From positions 1 to 64,000 of the forward strand of contig JANYDS010000096.1 in assembly GCA_025363475.1 (NCBI GenBank): a DNA stretch of 64,000 bases. Reading direction: 5' to 3'. Within the stretch, counting starts at the first letter, position 1, and every line of letters starts with the position of its first letter. The position numbers were made by a program, and so were the translations under genes. This document shows positions 46,210-54,139 of this stretch, in pieces. The notes below the pieces were generated by a model. The model saw nothing but the letters and a program-made list of their open reading frames with translations, ran no database searches and was not told where the DNA came from. The stretch is from Terriglobia bacterium (GTDB lineage: Bacteria > Acidobacteriota > Terriglobia > Bryobacterales > Bryobacteraceae).

Positions 46210-47625
46210 ATGAAAAGCCTCTTAATACTGCTGTTAATCTGCGGTTCCGCGCTGGCTCAGGTGCCGCCACCGCCTCAGGCAATTTCGGGTGGCCCGGTAC
46301 CCGTGTTGCGCGAATTGATCCGGCCCGGTTTTACAGGCAGCGTTGCCGCTTCCGGCGGCCCCACAGCAACGCCGATGGATCTTTCTTTGCGCGAAGCAAT
46401 TCAGCGCGGTCTGCAATACAACCTGGGAACGCTCACCAGCCGTGAGATTGCGGAATCCACGCGGGCTGATCGCAAGCGAGTCTTGAGCGCGCTGCTGCCC
46501 AGTGTTTCTCTGGCCGTCGAGCAAACTTCACAGCAACTGAATCTGGTCGCGTTCGGTTTCAGCGCACCAGGGTTTCCAGCCATTGCAGGGCCATTTGGCT
46601 ACCAGAATCTGCGTGCCTATTTCCAGCAGACTGTTTATGACCGCACTGCCAACCGCAATTTGAAATCCGCCACGGAGAGTTTGAAGGCGGCTGACCTGAA
46701 CGCGGAAGATGCCCGGAATCTGGTAGCCCAAGCGGTCAGTAACGCCTACCTCGCCATCATTTCCGATGCCGCCCGTGTGGACGCCATTCAAGCTGAAATC
46801 TCCACCGCTCAGGCCTTGTTTGACCGCGCCTCTGATCAGAAACAGGCGGGCACCGTACCAGGTATTGATGTCCTGCGTTCCGAAGTGCAATTGCGAACGG
46901 AACAGCAGCGCCAGCTCGCCCGGAAGAATCAGGTGGAAAAAGACAAACTCACCCTGGCGCGCGTCATCGGCCTGCCCGCCGGGCAGCAGTTCCGAATTGT
47001 GGATTCACTGCCCTTCGCACCTCTTCAAATCACGCTGCCCGATCTGCTCAAACAGGCATGGGATCATCGCGCCGATTTCCGCGCCGCACAGGCCGCCATT
47101 CGGGCTGCGGAGTTTGCGGTAGATGCCGCGCACTCAGAAAAATGGCCATCCGTCGTGGTCGCAGGCGATTACGGCGACATCGGCCGCACCCTCGCCGAAT
47201 CACATGGCACCTACTCTCTAGTTGCGGGAGTGCGGCTGTCGGTTCTCGATGGAGGCCGCACGCAGAGCAATATCGATCAGGCGAATGCGGTCCTGCGCAA
47301 CAAGAAGAACGTCCTCGAAGAACTGCGCGGACGCATCGACTACGAAGTGCGCACGGCGGTACTGGATTTAGAGTCGGCCGCAAGCCAGGTCGAGGTGGCG
47401 CGGCAGAATGTGGACCTCTCCCGCGAGACGCTGTTTCAGGCGCGCGACCGCTTTACCGCCGGAGTTACCGAGAACATCGAAGTGATCCAGGCGCAGCAAC
47501 TGCTTGCAGGTGCGAATGAGAACTACATCGCGGCCATGAACCAGCACACCGCCGCAAAAATCGCCCTGGCCACCGCCCTCGGTATCGCCGAAGAAGGCGT
47601 CCCACAATACCTCAATTTGAAGTAG
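46210..47625 (+). CDS. TolC-family outer membrane efflux protein (first copy)
   Basis: 471 residues from ATG 46210 (an ATG 4 codons earlier has its ribosome site too close). Signal peptide KSLLILLLICGSALAQ, then two repeated long coiled-coil helical halves with the conserved start LSLREAIQRGLQYN and QITLPDLLKQAWDHR. It forms the trimeric tunnel of an RND or ABC exporter. No pump or adaptor gene adjoins it, so its partner is elsewhere; it is not the partner of the metal pump at the window end, which has its own TolC. Confidence 0.9.
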   Translation: MKSLLILLLICGSALAQVPPPPQAISGGPVPVLRELIRPGFTGSVAASGGPTATPMDLSLREAIQRGLQYNLGTLTSREIAESTRADRKRVLSALLPSVSLAVEQTSQQLNLVAFGFSAPGFPAIAGPFGYQNLRAYFQQTVYDRTANRNLKSATESLKAADLNAEDARNLVAQAVSNAYLAIISDAARVDAIQAEISTAQALFDRASDQKQAGTVPGIDVLRSEVQLRTEQQRQLARKNQVEKDKLTLARVIGLPAGQQFRIVDSLPFAPLQITLPDLLKQAWDHRADFRAAQAAIRAAEFAVDAAHSEKWPSVVVAGDYGDIGRTLAESHGTYSLVAGVRLSVLDGGRTQSNIDQANAVLRNKKNVLEELRGRIDYEVRTAVLDLESAASQVEVARQNVDLSRETLFQARDRFTAGVTENIEVIQAQQLLAGANENYIAAMNQHTAAKIALATALGIAEEGVPQYLNLK

Positions 47626-49114
47626 GCTTCTTGTGGGCGTCGAAAAAGTCGAAGATGGCCCCCATGTTCGGCGCGGAAACACTCCCGTGGCTCCCGCCGG
47701 AAACTTCTATATACTTAACCTCACCGTCCAGTTTTTTGAGCGCTGCCACCATGGAACGGGATGCATCCACCAGCACAACAGTATCCGCATCACCATGCAC
47801 TGCGAGCACAGGCGTGTGACGAAGCCGGTCCACCGCAGGCAGATTCGCCGGACCTGAAATCGGCGCGATTGCAGCCCAGATATTCGCGTACTTTGCGCCC
47901 AGTTCCCACGTTCCGCCACCACCCAGAGAGTGGCCCATCAGATAGATCCGCGTATTGTCGATGTTGTACTGTTTCCGGACAATCGCGAGCACTTCCATCA
48001 CGTCTTTCTCGCTGAGTTGCGCGCGGCGGGAATCGCCTCGTCCATAACCCCCGTCAACGCGATAGCCGAGCGGCGCAACAGCAATGTAGCCATGCTGTGC
48101 CGCCTGTTCAGACACCTTGTAGGCCTGACCGAACATGGAATCTTCCGTTCCGCCCAGACCGTGGAGCGCGACTATTAGAGGAAACGCGCGCGAGGCAGTG
48201 TAAGCCGCCGGCACGAAGATGCGGTACGGCATGATTTCATTGGCGTCTTTCAGATAATAGTGGCGTTTGACATCACCTGTCTGCCCGGCAAACGGATCTT
48301 TCCCGCCCTTCGCAGCCATGAGCACCCGTTCAGCCGTCGCCAGTTCCTTTGCGACCTCGAATTGCCCGATATCCATAAGGCCGCGATTAATAACATGCAT
48401 GTGTTCGACGGGATAGAGTGCCTCAGCGCGGATCGTCTCGGGCGTGGATTTAACACCGGCTTCGATGCGGCCCACTGCCTCAGTCAGACCCTTTTGCGCG
48501 ACGAAGCGCAGGGTGGGCGCACCCAGAGCCTTTGCGCCATCGAAGACTTCAACCTGCAGCAGATACATACCATCGGCCAGAGAGGAAACATCAAGATCCG
48601 CCAGATACGGCGACTCACGCAGGTCGCGCGGAACTTCCTCGAATGTACCGAGCACCCTCACCATCTCCGGCCCCGCACCAGCCTGACCGGCTGGTGGCCT
48701 CATAACCGATATCCGGGCGCTCAGCGAGTGATCCAGTTTGACCTGCGGCGAATAAATCTGCTCCAGACGAACCGCCCAGGGTTTCGCAGTGTCAACAAAC
48801 ATAGTGTCGGTACGGATGGCAAGGGACGTGCCGAAGTCGAGTTCCCCGGTCCACGATTTATCCGCGAGCAGTGTCTGGCCTTTGGCAATCAGACGACGCA
48901 CATCTCCGACTCTGCCGCTCTCGGTGGCTTCCGCGAGTTCTTTATCGTTGGCATCGATCAGCGTTTTGAGTTCGCCCTGCGGCTTAACAACGCGTTTCCG
49001 GACGGTATAGTTCAGCCGGACCAGACCCAGGTTGGGCAAAGCCTGCGGTAGAGCGGGAACAGCCAGGAATGTAAAAAGCGAAGCCACGGCGAGAGTGCGG
49101 ACAATGAGTCTCAT
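47612..49114 (-). CDS. Secreted alpha/beta-hydrolase esterase
   Basis: 500 residues with a signal peptide (TLAVASLFTFLAVPALPQ). The last 230 residues are an alpha/beta hydrolase of the feruloyl-esterase/PHB-depolymerase-like type: LIVALHGLGGTEDSMFG, nucleophile serine in GHSLGGGGTW, aspartate in PVLAVHGDADTVV, histidine in GGSHGSV. The N-terminal 250 residues form a domain of unknown function with repeated helices. Substrate unknown. The gene's end overlaps the TolC end by 14 bases (convergent). Confidence 0.85.
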   Translation of the reverse strand: MRLIVRTLAVASLFTFLAVPALPQALPNLGLVRLNYTVRKRVVKPQGELKTLIDANDKELAEATESGRVGDVRRLIAKGQTLLADKSWTGELDFGTSLAIRTDTMFVDTAKPWAVRLEQIYSPQVKLDHSLSARISVMRPPAGQAGAGPEMVRVLGTFEEVPRDLRESPYLADLDVSSLADGMYLLQVEVFDGAKALGAPTLRFVAQKGLTEAVGRIEAGVKSTPETIRAEALYPVEHMHVINRGLMDIGQFEVAKELATAERVLMAAKGGKDPFAGQTGDVKRHYYLKDANEIMPYRIFVPAAYTASRAFPLIVALHGLGGTEDSMFGQAYKVSEQAAQHGYIAVAPLGYRVDGGYGRGDSRRAQLSEKDVMEVLAIVRKQYNIDNTRIYLMGHSLGGGGTWELGAKYANIWAAIAPISGPANLPAVDRLRHTPVLAVHGDADTVVLVDASRSMVAALKKLDGEVKYIEVSGGSHGSVSAPNMGAIFDFFDAHKKPTSN

Positions 49115-49164
49115 CGCCCGAAAGTATATCGCGTATTACCTGGCGGGATAGCGTTGAGGTGGGT

Positions 49165-49310
49165 TCACGCCGCGTCGCGGATCTCGATAAGAAGTTCCTT
49201 GCCAACCGCTCGCAGTGCGGTTTCAAGCTGTTCCAGCTTTGAAGCATGTGACAGATCCAGCAGGCGGCCCATTTGGTGTCGCGCTTCAGATTTATCGGAT
49301 ATCGCAGCAT
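49165..49310 (-). pseudogene. Decayed HicB-like antitoxin
   Basis: Starting at ATG 49310 one frame reads MLRYPINLKRDTK, like the N-terminus of HicB antitoxins. In a neighbouring frame, from about 49311 to TGA at 49165, the sequence reads MGRLLDLSHASKLEQLETAL followed by RAVGKELLIEIRDAA, a strong match by eye to the C-terminal helix-turn-helix of HicB (RLLDLxHASKLEQ). The two parts are out of frame and the middle domain is missing, so an internal deletion is likely. No hicA is present. Confidence 0.55.
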
Positions 49311-49460
49311 GTCATCTCGAAGGACAGGAAGTCCGCGCATGGCTCCATAGAATCAGCTGTTTACCGAGCGGCGACCGCAAGGGAGGGGTACTCAAAAGGA
49401 CGGTCCATCGTGCGATCGCCTCAACCTGGTGAACTCGTCAATCTGGAAAACACAACACAA

Positions 49461-49489
49461 ATGTTAGCGATGCAACACCAGTGTTGCAA
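49461..49489 (-). promoter_or_regulatory. Promoter with an 18-base palindrome in the spacer
   Basis: On the minus strand TTGCAA (49489-49484) and TAACAT (49466-49461) are exactly 17 bases apart. TGCAACAC and GTGTTGCA at 49471-49488 are perfect reverse complements with two bases between, so a bound dimer would cover the -35 and spacer. It reads toward the decayed antitoxin, the normal place for toxin-antitoxin autoregulation. Confidence 0.5.
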
Positions 49490-49518
49490 CAAAAAAAGGC
49501 CACCCGAAGGTGGCTTTT
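49490..49518 (-). terminator. Rho-independent terminator of rpoD
   Basis: Read on the minus strand, GCCACC TTCG GGTGGC forms a 6-bp stem with a UUCG tetraloop followed by C and seven Ts; the other side has AAAA. It starts about 25 bases after the rpoD stop. The T-run is much better on the minus strand than on the plus strand. Confidence 0.85.
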
Positions 49519-49540
49519 CTCGCGTTACCTGCTGTCGCTC

Positions 49541-51070
49541 TTACCGCGCCGCGAGCAAAGCCCGCAAACGCCGCGCACGCTCAGGAGCCCGCAATTGCCG
49601 GAGCGCCTTAGCTTCAATCTGCCGGATACGTTCCCGCGTCACGTCAAACTCCTGGCCAATCTCTTCCAGCGTATGTTCGCGCTCGCACCCAATCCCAAAC
49701 CGCAGCCGAATCACTTTCTCTTCTTTCGGAGAAAGAGTCTTCAAAATGCCCGCAGTCTCATCCCGCACATTCGATTCAATCACCGCATCGACAGGCGAAC
49801 CCACCCAGCGGTCTTCAATCAAATCTCCCAGCGCTGATTCGCCATCGCGACCCACCGGAGTTTCCAGCGAAACCGGATCGCGCGAAATCGTTTTCAGCTT
49901 CTGAACTTTTTCCACCGGAATATCCATCCGGCGGCTGATTTCGTCGTTGGTCGGCGTCCGGCCCAGTTCCTTTTCCAGTTCACGGGAAGCACGAAGAAAC
50001 TTGTTCATGCTTTCGTTCATGTGGACAGGAATACGAATAGTCCGCGACTGATCCGCGATCGCCCGCGTAATCGCCTGCCGGATCCACCACGTGGCATACG
50101 TAGAGAACTTGAAACCGCGGCGGAATTCAAACTTGTCCGCAGCCCGCATCAGCCCGATATTGCCTTCCTGGATCAAATCCAGCAAATGCAAACCACGGTT
50201 GACATACTTCTTAGCCACCGAAACCACCAGACGCAGGTTGGCTTCTACCAGATCTTTCTTCGCCCGTTCGGCTTCCTGTTCGCCATGGCGAATCACCGTA
50301 ACGGTATGCTTCAGATCTTCCACCGATGCGCCAGCGCTCAGTTCACGCTTCTTGATCTCACGCTTAAGTTCGCGAATGCGCGACTGCTGCGCCAGGTTAT
50401 TGCGCGCTTCCAGCTTTTTCAGTTCGCGATCCAGATGATTCAGTTCATCGACAGCGCGTTCGATTTCTTTCGAAAAATCACGCCACCGGTTCGACATCCA
50501 CGGCACACGCCGAATGCAAAGCGAAGTCTCCACAAGCGCACGCGACAGCCGCATGGCCATCTTGCGCCGAACCTTTTTATTGCCCGCCGGTGCGGTATCG
50601 TACTTCTCCCGCAGCTGAATCTGCTTGCGGTGGGCATTCTGAATATCTACAAAGATCTGCCGGACGTCCGCACGCTTCTTGGTGTCAGCAGGAGTGCCCT
50701 CTTCCACTTCACCGCCGATATCGACCATATTGTCGAGATCGTCCGGGTTCTTCCGCAGTTGTTCAGCCAGGTCCAGAATAGCCAGTTGCACGATGGCAGA
50801 CCGGCTGATCGCCTTGTGCATCCGAACCTTACCGCGTTCCATACGCCGAGCCAAATCCACTTCGCCTTCACGGGTTAGCAGCGGTACCGCGCCCATTTCA
50901 CGCAGATATACGCGAACAGGATCATCCGTATAGATAGATTCTTCTACCGGCTGCTGATGCGGATGGAGAAAATCTGTTTCCGCCTCAGGATCGAAAAATT
51001 TTGTTGCTTCCTCTTCGAAGTTAATCCCTATCGGGGCTTCGCGCAAAAATTGATCATCATCAGGATCCAT
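49541..51070 (-). CDS. rpoD: Primary RNA polymerase sigma factor RpoD
   Basis: 509 residues. Contains region 1.2 ([22 protein letters not shown]), a non-conserved stretch, region 2 ([50 protein letters not shown]), region 3, and region 4 ([20 protein letters not shown]) which reads the -35 box. The order and length fit the housekeeping factor rather than an alternative one. A GGGAGG site precedes the ATG. No dnaG lies upstream, so the common dnaG-rpoD pairing is absent here. A hairpin terminator follows. Confidence 0.97.
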   Translation of the reverse strand: MDPDDDQFLREAPIGINFEEEATKFFDPEAETDFLHPHQQPVEESIYTDDPVRVYLREMGAVPLLTREGEVDLARRMERGKVRMHKAISRSAIVQLAILDLAEQLRKNPDDLDNMVDIGGEVEEGTPADTKKRADVRQIFVDIQNAHRKQIQLREKYDTAPAGNKKVRRKMAMRLSRALVETSLCIRRVPWMSNRWRDFSKEIERAVDELNHLDRELKKLEARNNLAQQSRIRELKREIKKRELSAGASVEDLKHTVTVIRHGEQEAERAKKDLVEANLRLVVSVAKKYVNRGLHLLDLIQEGNIGLMRAADKFEFRRGFKFSTYATWWIRQAITRAIADQSRTIRIPVHMNESMNKFLRASRELEKELGRTPTNDEISRRMDIPVEKVQKLKTISRDPVSLETPVGRDGESALGDLIEDRWVGSPVDAVIESNVRDETAGILKTLSPKEEKVIRLRFGIGCEREHTLEEIGQEFDVTRERIRQIEAKALRQLRAPERARRLRALLAAR

Positions 51071-51296
51071 GCCGCTTAGACCTCCCGTCCGGATTGCATG
51101 TATAGAAAAGGTATAACGACAAGGTTCATTCTTTTTGGCTTTGTGCTTTTGGGGTAAACAGCTCTGTGGTCAGAAATGGCGATAATCCCGGGCGGGAAAC
51201 AAGCAAACAACGTGCAAACAGGCACGGGTTCACACACTACTCCCGAGTCTTGATCTTAACACAGAAGGTCCGGTTTGGAGCCCCGAATTGCACTCC

Positions 51297-51962
51297 TCAA
51301 CGTATTGGATGCGTGCCCGCGCAAGGGGTTTCTTTTCCCTTTTGCATCTCTCCTCCCACTTCACACTGCCCGGTGAGAGTCCGCGCCAAAATCCCACAAA
51401 TGTAGCGGGAGAATTTGTCGGGTGCCCAGCCCCGCACCTGAACCAGGTCTTCCCAGTTGCGCAGTGAAGTCAACATCCAAAGCAGGTCCACTGCCGTTTC
51501 CTGCTCCACACCGGGAAGCAGCGCCCCCTCACTGTCGATGCGGGCAACGATCGCCTGGCAAACCTTCAGCCTCACCTGAACACGGTTTTGCCACGTATTC
51601 TCGACCGCCGGATCAGTTCGCCGGACTGCGTCGGCCGCACGTGCCAGTACCCAAATACCGGGGTTGGTACGGGTGAGCAGTTCCACATAACGCGTCATGG
51701 CGAGCACCCCGGAACTACTTTCGAGGACGTGCCCAACCTCAGTATCAAGACCGCGCCGGTCATCGGCATACCTCGCCAAGGCCAGCAGCAGAGCTTCCCG
51801 ATCTTCGAAATGGAGGTAAATGGCCTGGCGGGAAAGCCCGGCAGCTCGCGCAATCTCCGCCATGGTGACGTCCGCCCCACCTTTTGCCTGAATCAGCGTT
51901 TGGGCGGCTGCCAGAATTTTCACCTGCGCAGGTGAAGTTTTCCGGACTAAATCGTGATGCAT
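51297..51962 (-). CDS. TetR/AcrR-family regulator
   Basis: About 221 residues from ATG 51962; a GTG at 51995 would add 11 residues and sit inside the operator-like repeat. The N-terminal helix-turn-helix reads TMAEIARAAGLSRQAIYLHF. The C-terminal ligand domain is helical with no recognised specificity. Its likely targets are itself and perhaps the adjacent rhodanese gene. No efflux gene adjoins it. Confidence 0.9.
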   Translation of the reverse strand: MHHDLVRKTSPAQVKILAAAQTLIQAKGGADVTMAEIARAAGLSRQAIYLHFEDREALLLALARYADDRRGLDTEVGHVLESSSGVLAMTRYVELLTRTNPGIWVLARAADAVRRTDPAVENTWQNRVQVRLKVCQAIVARIDSEGALLPGVEQETAVDLLWMLTSLRNWEDLVQVRGWAPDKFSRYICGILARTLTGQCEVGGEMQKGKETPCAGTHPIR

Positions 51963-51988
51963 GCCGGAAAATGCGACGGCGGCGGCTC

Positions 51989-52003
51989 TTGACACATCGT
52001 CAA
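51989..52003. promoter_or_regulatory. Inverted repeat at the TetR gene start
   Basis: TTGAC and GTCAA are exact reverse complements around five bases. It lies 26 bases upstream of the ATG at 51962, next to an A/T-rich TATATT (minus strand) that could be the -10. This is the expected position for a TetR autoregulatory site. Confidence 0.4.
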
Positions 52004-52030
52004 ATATATATCAATCGCGTGCCGCGCGCT

Positions 52031-52933
52031 TTACTTCTGTACAGTTGTATTTTTTGCACTCGACCATTCGGAAAAAGAGCCGTCATACAATCGCGTTTCA
52101 TACCCCAGATATTTGAGGGTAAAATACGATTCCGTAGCCTGCATCCCGGTATTGCAATAAGTCACCACCGTCTTGTCCGGCGTGATCCCCGCCGCTTCGT
52201 AAAGCTTGCGCAGATCCGTTTCCCCGCGCAATGCCGGGCTGTCTTTCGAGGCCGCATCCTGTTGCCAGAAAATATTCACCGCGCCGGGAATATGACCGGG
52301 GCGGGTGATCTCGGAAGCCGCCCGTTCCCCGCGGAATTCTTCAGCGGTCCGGGCATCCAGCAGCACTACCGCGCCTGAACCATTCGTCGCAGACCATGAC
52401 AAATCCTTAACCGGTTCAAGAGTAGCGAGCACTTCCGGATGAAGCCGGGGCGTGAAATGTCCTGCCGTTACCTGGGGCGCGTCTTTACTCAGCGCACGGT
52501 TTTCTGCACGCCATTTCTGCAACCCGCCATCGAGCAGAGCAGCATGTGCACCGAAACCCAGATAGTCAAACGTGAACCAGGCCCGAGTCGCAGGCAGCAC
52601 CGTGGCATCGGTATAGAGAATGACTCTCGAGGAATCCGACACTCCCGCCGCCTCAAACACTTTTTTCAAATCGGCTGCGGGTGGTAGTTCATTGAGCACG
52701 CCGTCGCGCGTGACCACCAGATCAGACAGAGCCACGAAGCGCGCTCCTGGGATATGCCCCGCTTCCCAAGTCGCCCGTTCGCGACTGATCTGCAACACCA
52801 CTACATTCGGGTCGTTTAGATGACCCGCCAGCCATTCCGTGGAAACCAGCATGTCAGGCCGTGAAGCCGCGCTTAGAGCGCCAGCCGACGCCAACAGCAT
52901 GAACAGAGCAAGCGAAATCAGGGTTCGTTTCAT
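52031..52933 (-). CDS. Secreted thiosulfate/3-mercaptopyruvate-type sulfurtransferase
   Basis: 300 residues from the ATG of MKRTLISLALFMLLASAGA; a longer frame reaches 53035 but adds non-signal-like residues. Signal peptide, then two rhodanese domains. The catalytic cysteine is Cys260 in TYCNTGMQA, where the loop differs from the classic CRKGVTA and CGSGVTA, so the sulfur donor is uncertain. It works in the periplasm. The TetR gene follows on the same strand. Confidence 0.9.
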   Translation of the reverse strand: MKRTLISLALFMLLASAGALSAASRPDMLVSTEWLAGHLNDPNVVVLQISRERATWEAGHIPGARFVALSDLVVTRDGVLNELPPAADLKKVFEAAGVSDSSRVILYTDATVLPATRAWFTFDYLGFGAHAALLDGGLQKWRAENRALSKDAPQVTAGHFTPRLHPEVLATLEPVKDLSWSATNGSGAVVLLDARTAEEFRGERAASEITRPGHIPGAVNIFWQQDAASKDSPALRGETDLRKLYEAAGITPDKTVVTYCNTGMQATESYFTLKYLGYETRLYDGSFSEWSSAKNTTVQK

Positions 52934-52974
52934 CCTGAACCCAATCATAATGCGCCTGGTTGATTCAGGTAAAG

Positions 52975-53346
52975 CTATTTGACTTCGAGCCTGAGTTCCG
53001 CGTTTCCACACTTCAGGCCCATGACTGTATCGCACTTCAGTGAGTAAACCGTGCTCTCCGAAGGATGCACGTCCAGATGTCCTTTTGCAGGCAGCTCCGC
53101 CACAATTTCGGCCCTCGAAGCGTCAGCATTTTCCGTCCGTGCTTCTAGTACCAGCCCTGCGGCTCCGCGGGACTCCCATTCGAGGGTCGCCGTGCCGCCC
53201 TTGTGTATCTCATTCGGAACAGCCTCAAAAACAAAGATTTCCGGATAGAATCCGAGTCCGATGGGTTCCATTCTGCCCCGCGTAACGCCCATGGAAACAG
53301 AGAATGCCAGCAGCAGCAGGGCAACTAAAAGGAATGATTTCTTCAT
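52975..53346 (-). CDS. Small secreted Ig-like domain protein
   Basis: 123 residues with a signal peptide (SFLLVALLLLAFSVSMG). The rest reads like a single Ig-like beta sandwich: IHKGGTATLEWESRGAAGLV, then GHLDVHPSESTVYSLKC and a final strand. Two cysteines near the end (CDTVMGLKC) could form a disulfide. Possibly a surface or adhesin fragment; no partner is obvious. It overlaps the upstream extension of the rhodanese frame, which supports the shorter rhodanese start. Confidence 0.65.
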   Translation of the reverse strand: MKKSFLLVALLLLAFSVSMGVTRGRMEPIGLGFYPEIFVFEAVPNEIHKGGTATLEWESRGAAGLVLEARTENADASRAEIVAELPAKGHLDVHPSESTVYSLKCDTVMGLKCGNAELRLEVK

Positions 53347-53417
53347 ACCCGAATCCCTGCACGCCGCTCGCCGCGAAAAAAAGGATTTTACGGGTCAAAA
53401 CGCGTCATATCACGCAC

Positions 53418-54131
53418 TCAGGCAGCTAGTTCGGGTGTGAAAGCACGCATTGTGAAAGTGACTGATGTTCCAGCTCCCACGCCGGACTCGAGTGACATTC
53501 GACCGCCATGAAGCCGTACGATCAGCTGCGCGGTGGCAAGGCCGAGGCCGCTGCCCGAAAATTCACGACCCTTGAGACGCCGGAAAGGCAGCAGCGCCTC
53601 GTCGGCCAGATTCTGTTCCATGCCGAGTCCGTTGTCGGTGATCGTGAAGACCCGGAAGTCTCCCTCGCGTTCCGCCTTGACCTTGACAACCGGCGGTTCC
53701 AGCGGCTTGCGAAACTTTAACGCGTTTCCAATGAGTTCACAGAGCAGAGTGTGGAATTGCAGGGGGTCGGCGAGCACTTCAGGCAGAGCCCCGGAAATAA
53801 TCCTCGCTCCGGTCTCTGCAATAGCCGGCTGGAGGGATTTCTCACAGGCGCCCAGCGCGGCCGCTGCATTCACCAGCTGAAAATGGGGCGGCACGGCGGC
53901 GAATCCAAGGTATGTCTGCAGTCCGCAAATATGCCCCTGCATCCGCCGGGCTGCATTTTCGAGGTGCCCCACCAGAGCCTTATCGTCTTCGTCCGGCTGC
54001 GGGTGCCGCTTCAGAAACAACGACAGCAGCGTTGCCGCCTGGTTCAGAGTGCCGGTCATTTCGTGACTGGCGCGGCTGGCAAAAGCGCTCAGTTCTTCAA
54101 GAATGGCGGCGGTCTGAATTTCTGTACTCAT
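53418..54131 (-). CDS. Sensor histidine kinase (soluble, two-domain)
   Basis: 237 residues without signal or membrane segments. The dimerisation helix has the phosphoacceptor histidine in ASRASHEMTG near residue 22; the ATPase domain has NALKF (N box), DNGLGM (G1 box) and FSGSGLGLATAQLI (G2 box). There is no sensor domain, so it probably receives its signal from the hybrid kinase encoded 8 bases upstream, or acts in a phosphorelay with it. Confidence 0.88.
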   Translation of the reverse strand: MSTEIQTAAILEELSAFASRASHEMTGTLNQAATLLSLFLKRHPQPDEDDKALVGHLENAARRMQGHICGLQTYLGFAAVPPHFQLVNAAAALGACEKSLQPAIAETGARIISGALPEVLADPLQFHTLLCELIGNALKFRKPLEPPVVKVKAEREGDFRVFTITDNGLGMEQNLADEALLPFRRLKGREFSGSGLGLATAQLIVRLHGGRMSLESGVGAGTSVTFTMRAFTPELAA

Positions 54132-54139
54132 AGCTATAG

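Larger units (their letters stand above)
49115..49540. other. 426-base gap holding an antitoxin remnant, a palindromic promoter and the rpoD terminator
   Basis: No intact gene is seen. On the minus strand it holds, in order, the rpoD terminator, a promoter with an embedded palindrome, a 15-codon reading (MDRPFEYPSLAVAAR, start at 49408), and the two halves of a hicB-like antitoxin. Short plus-strand frames across it have no homology-like pattern. Confidence 0.7.

Noticed and set aside
48984-49340. 118-codon minus-strand frame containing the HicB-like N-terminus
   Set aside because: After about 13 plausible residues it loses any protein-like pattern and runs into the esterase gene in another frame. 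It is treated as the first half of a broken gene.
51025-51038. A second copy of TAATCCCTATCGGG inside rpoD, matching half of the cysD palindrome
   Set aside because: It encodes part of the RpoD N-terminus, lacks the second arm, and a 14-base match by chance is expected several times in 64 kb.
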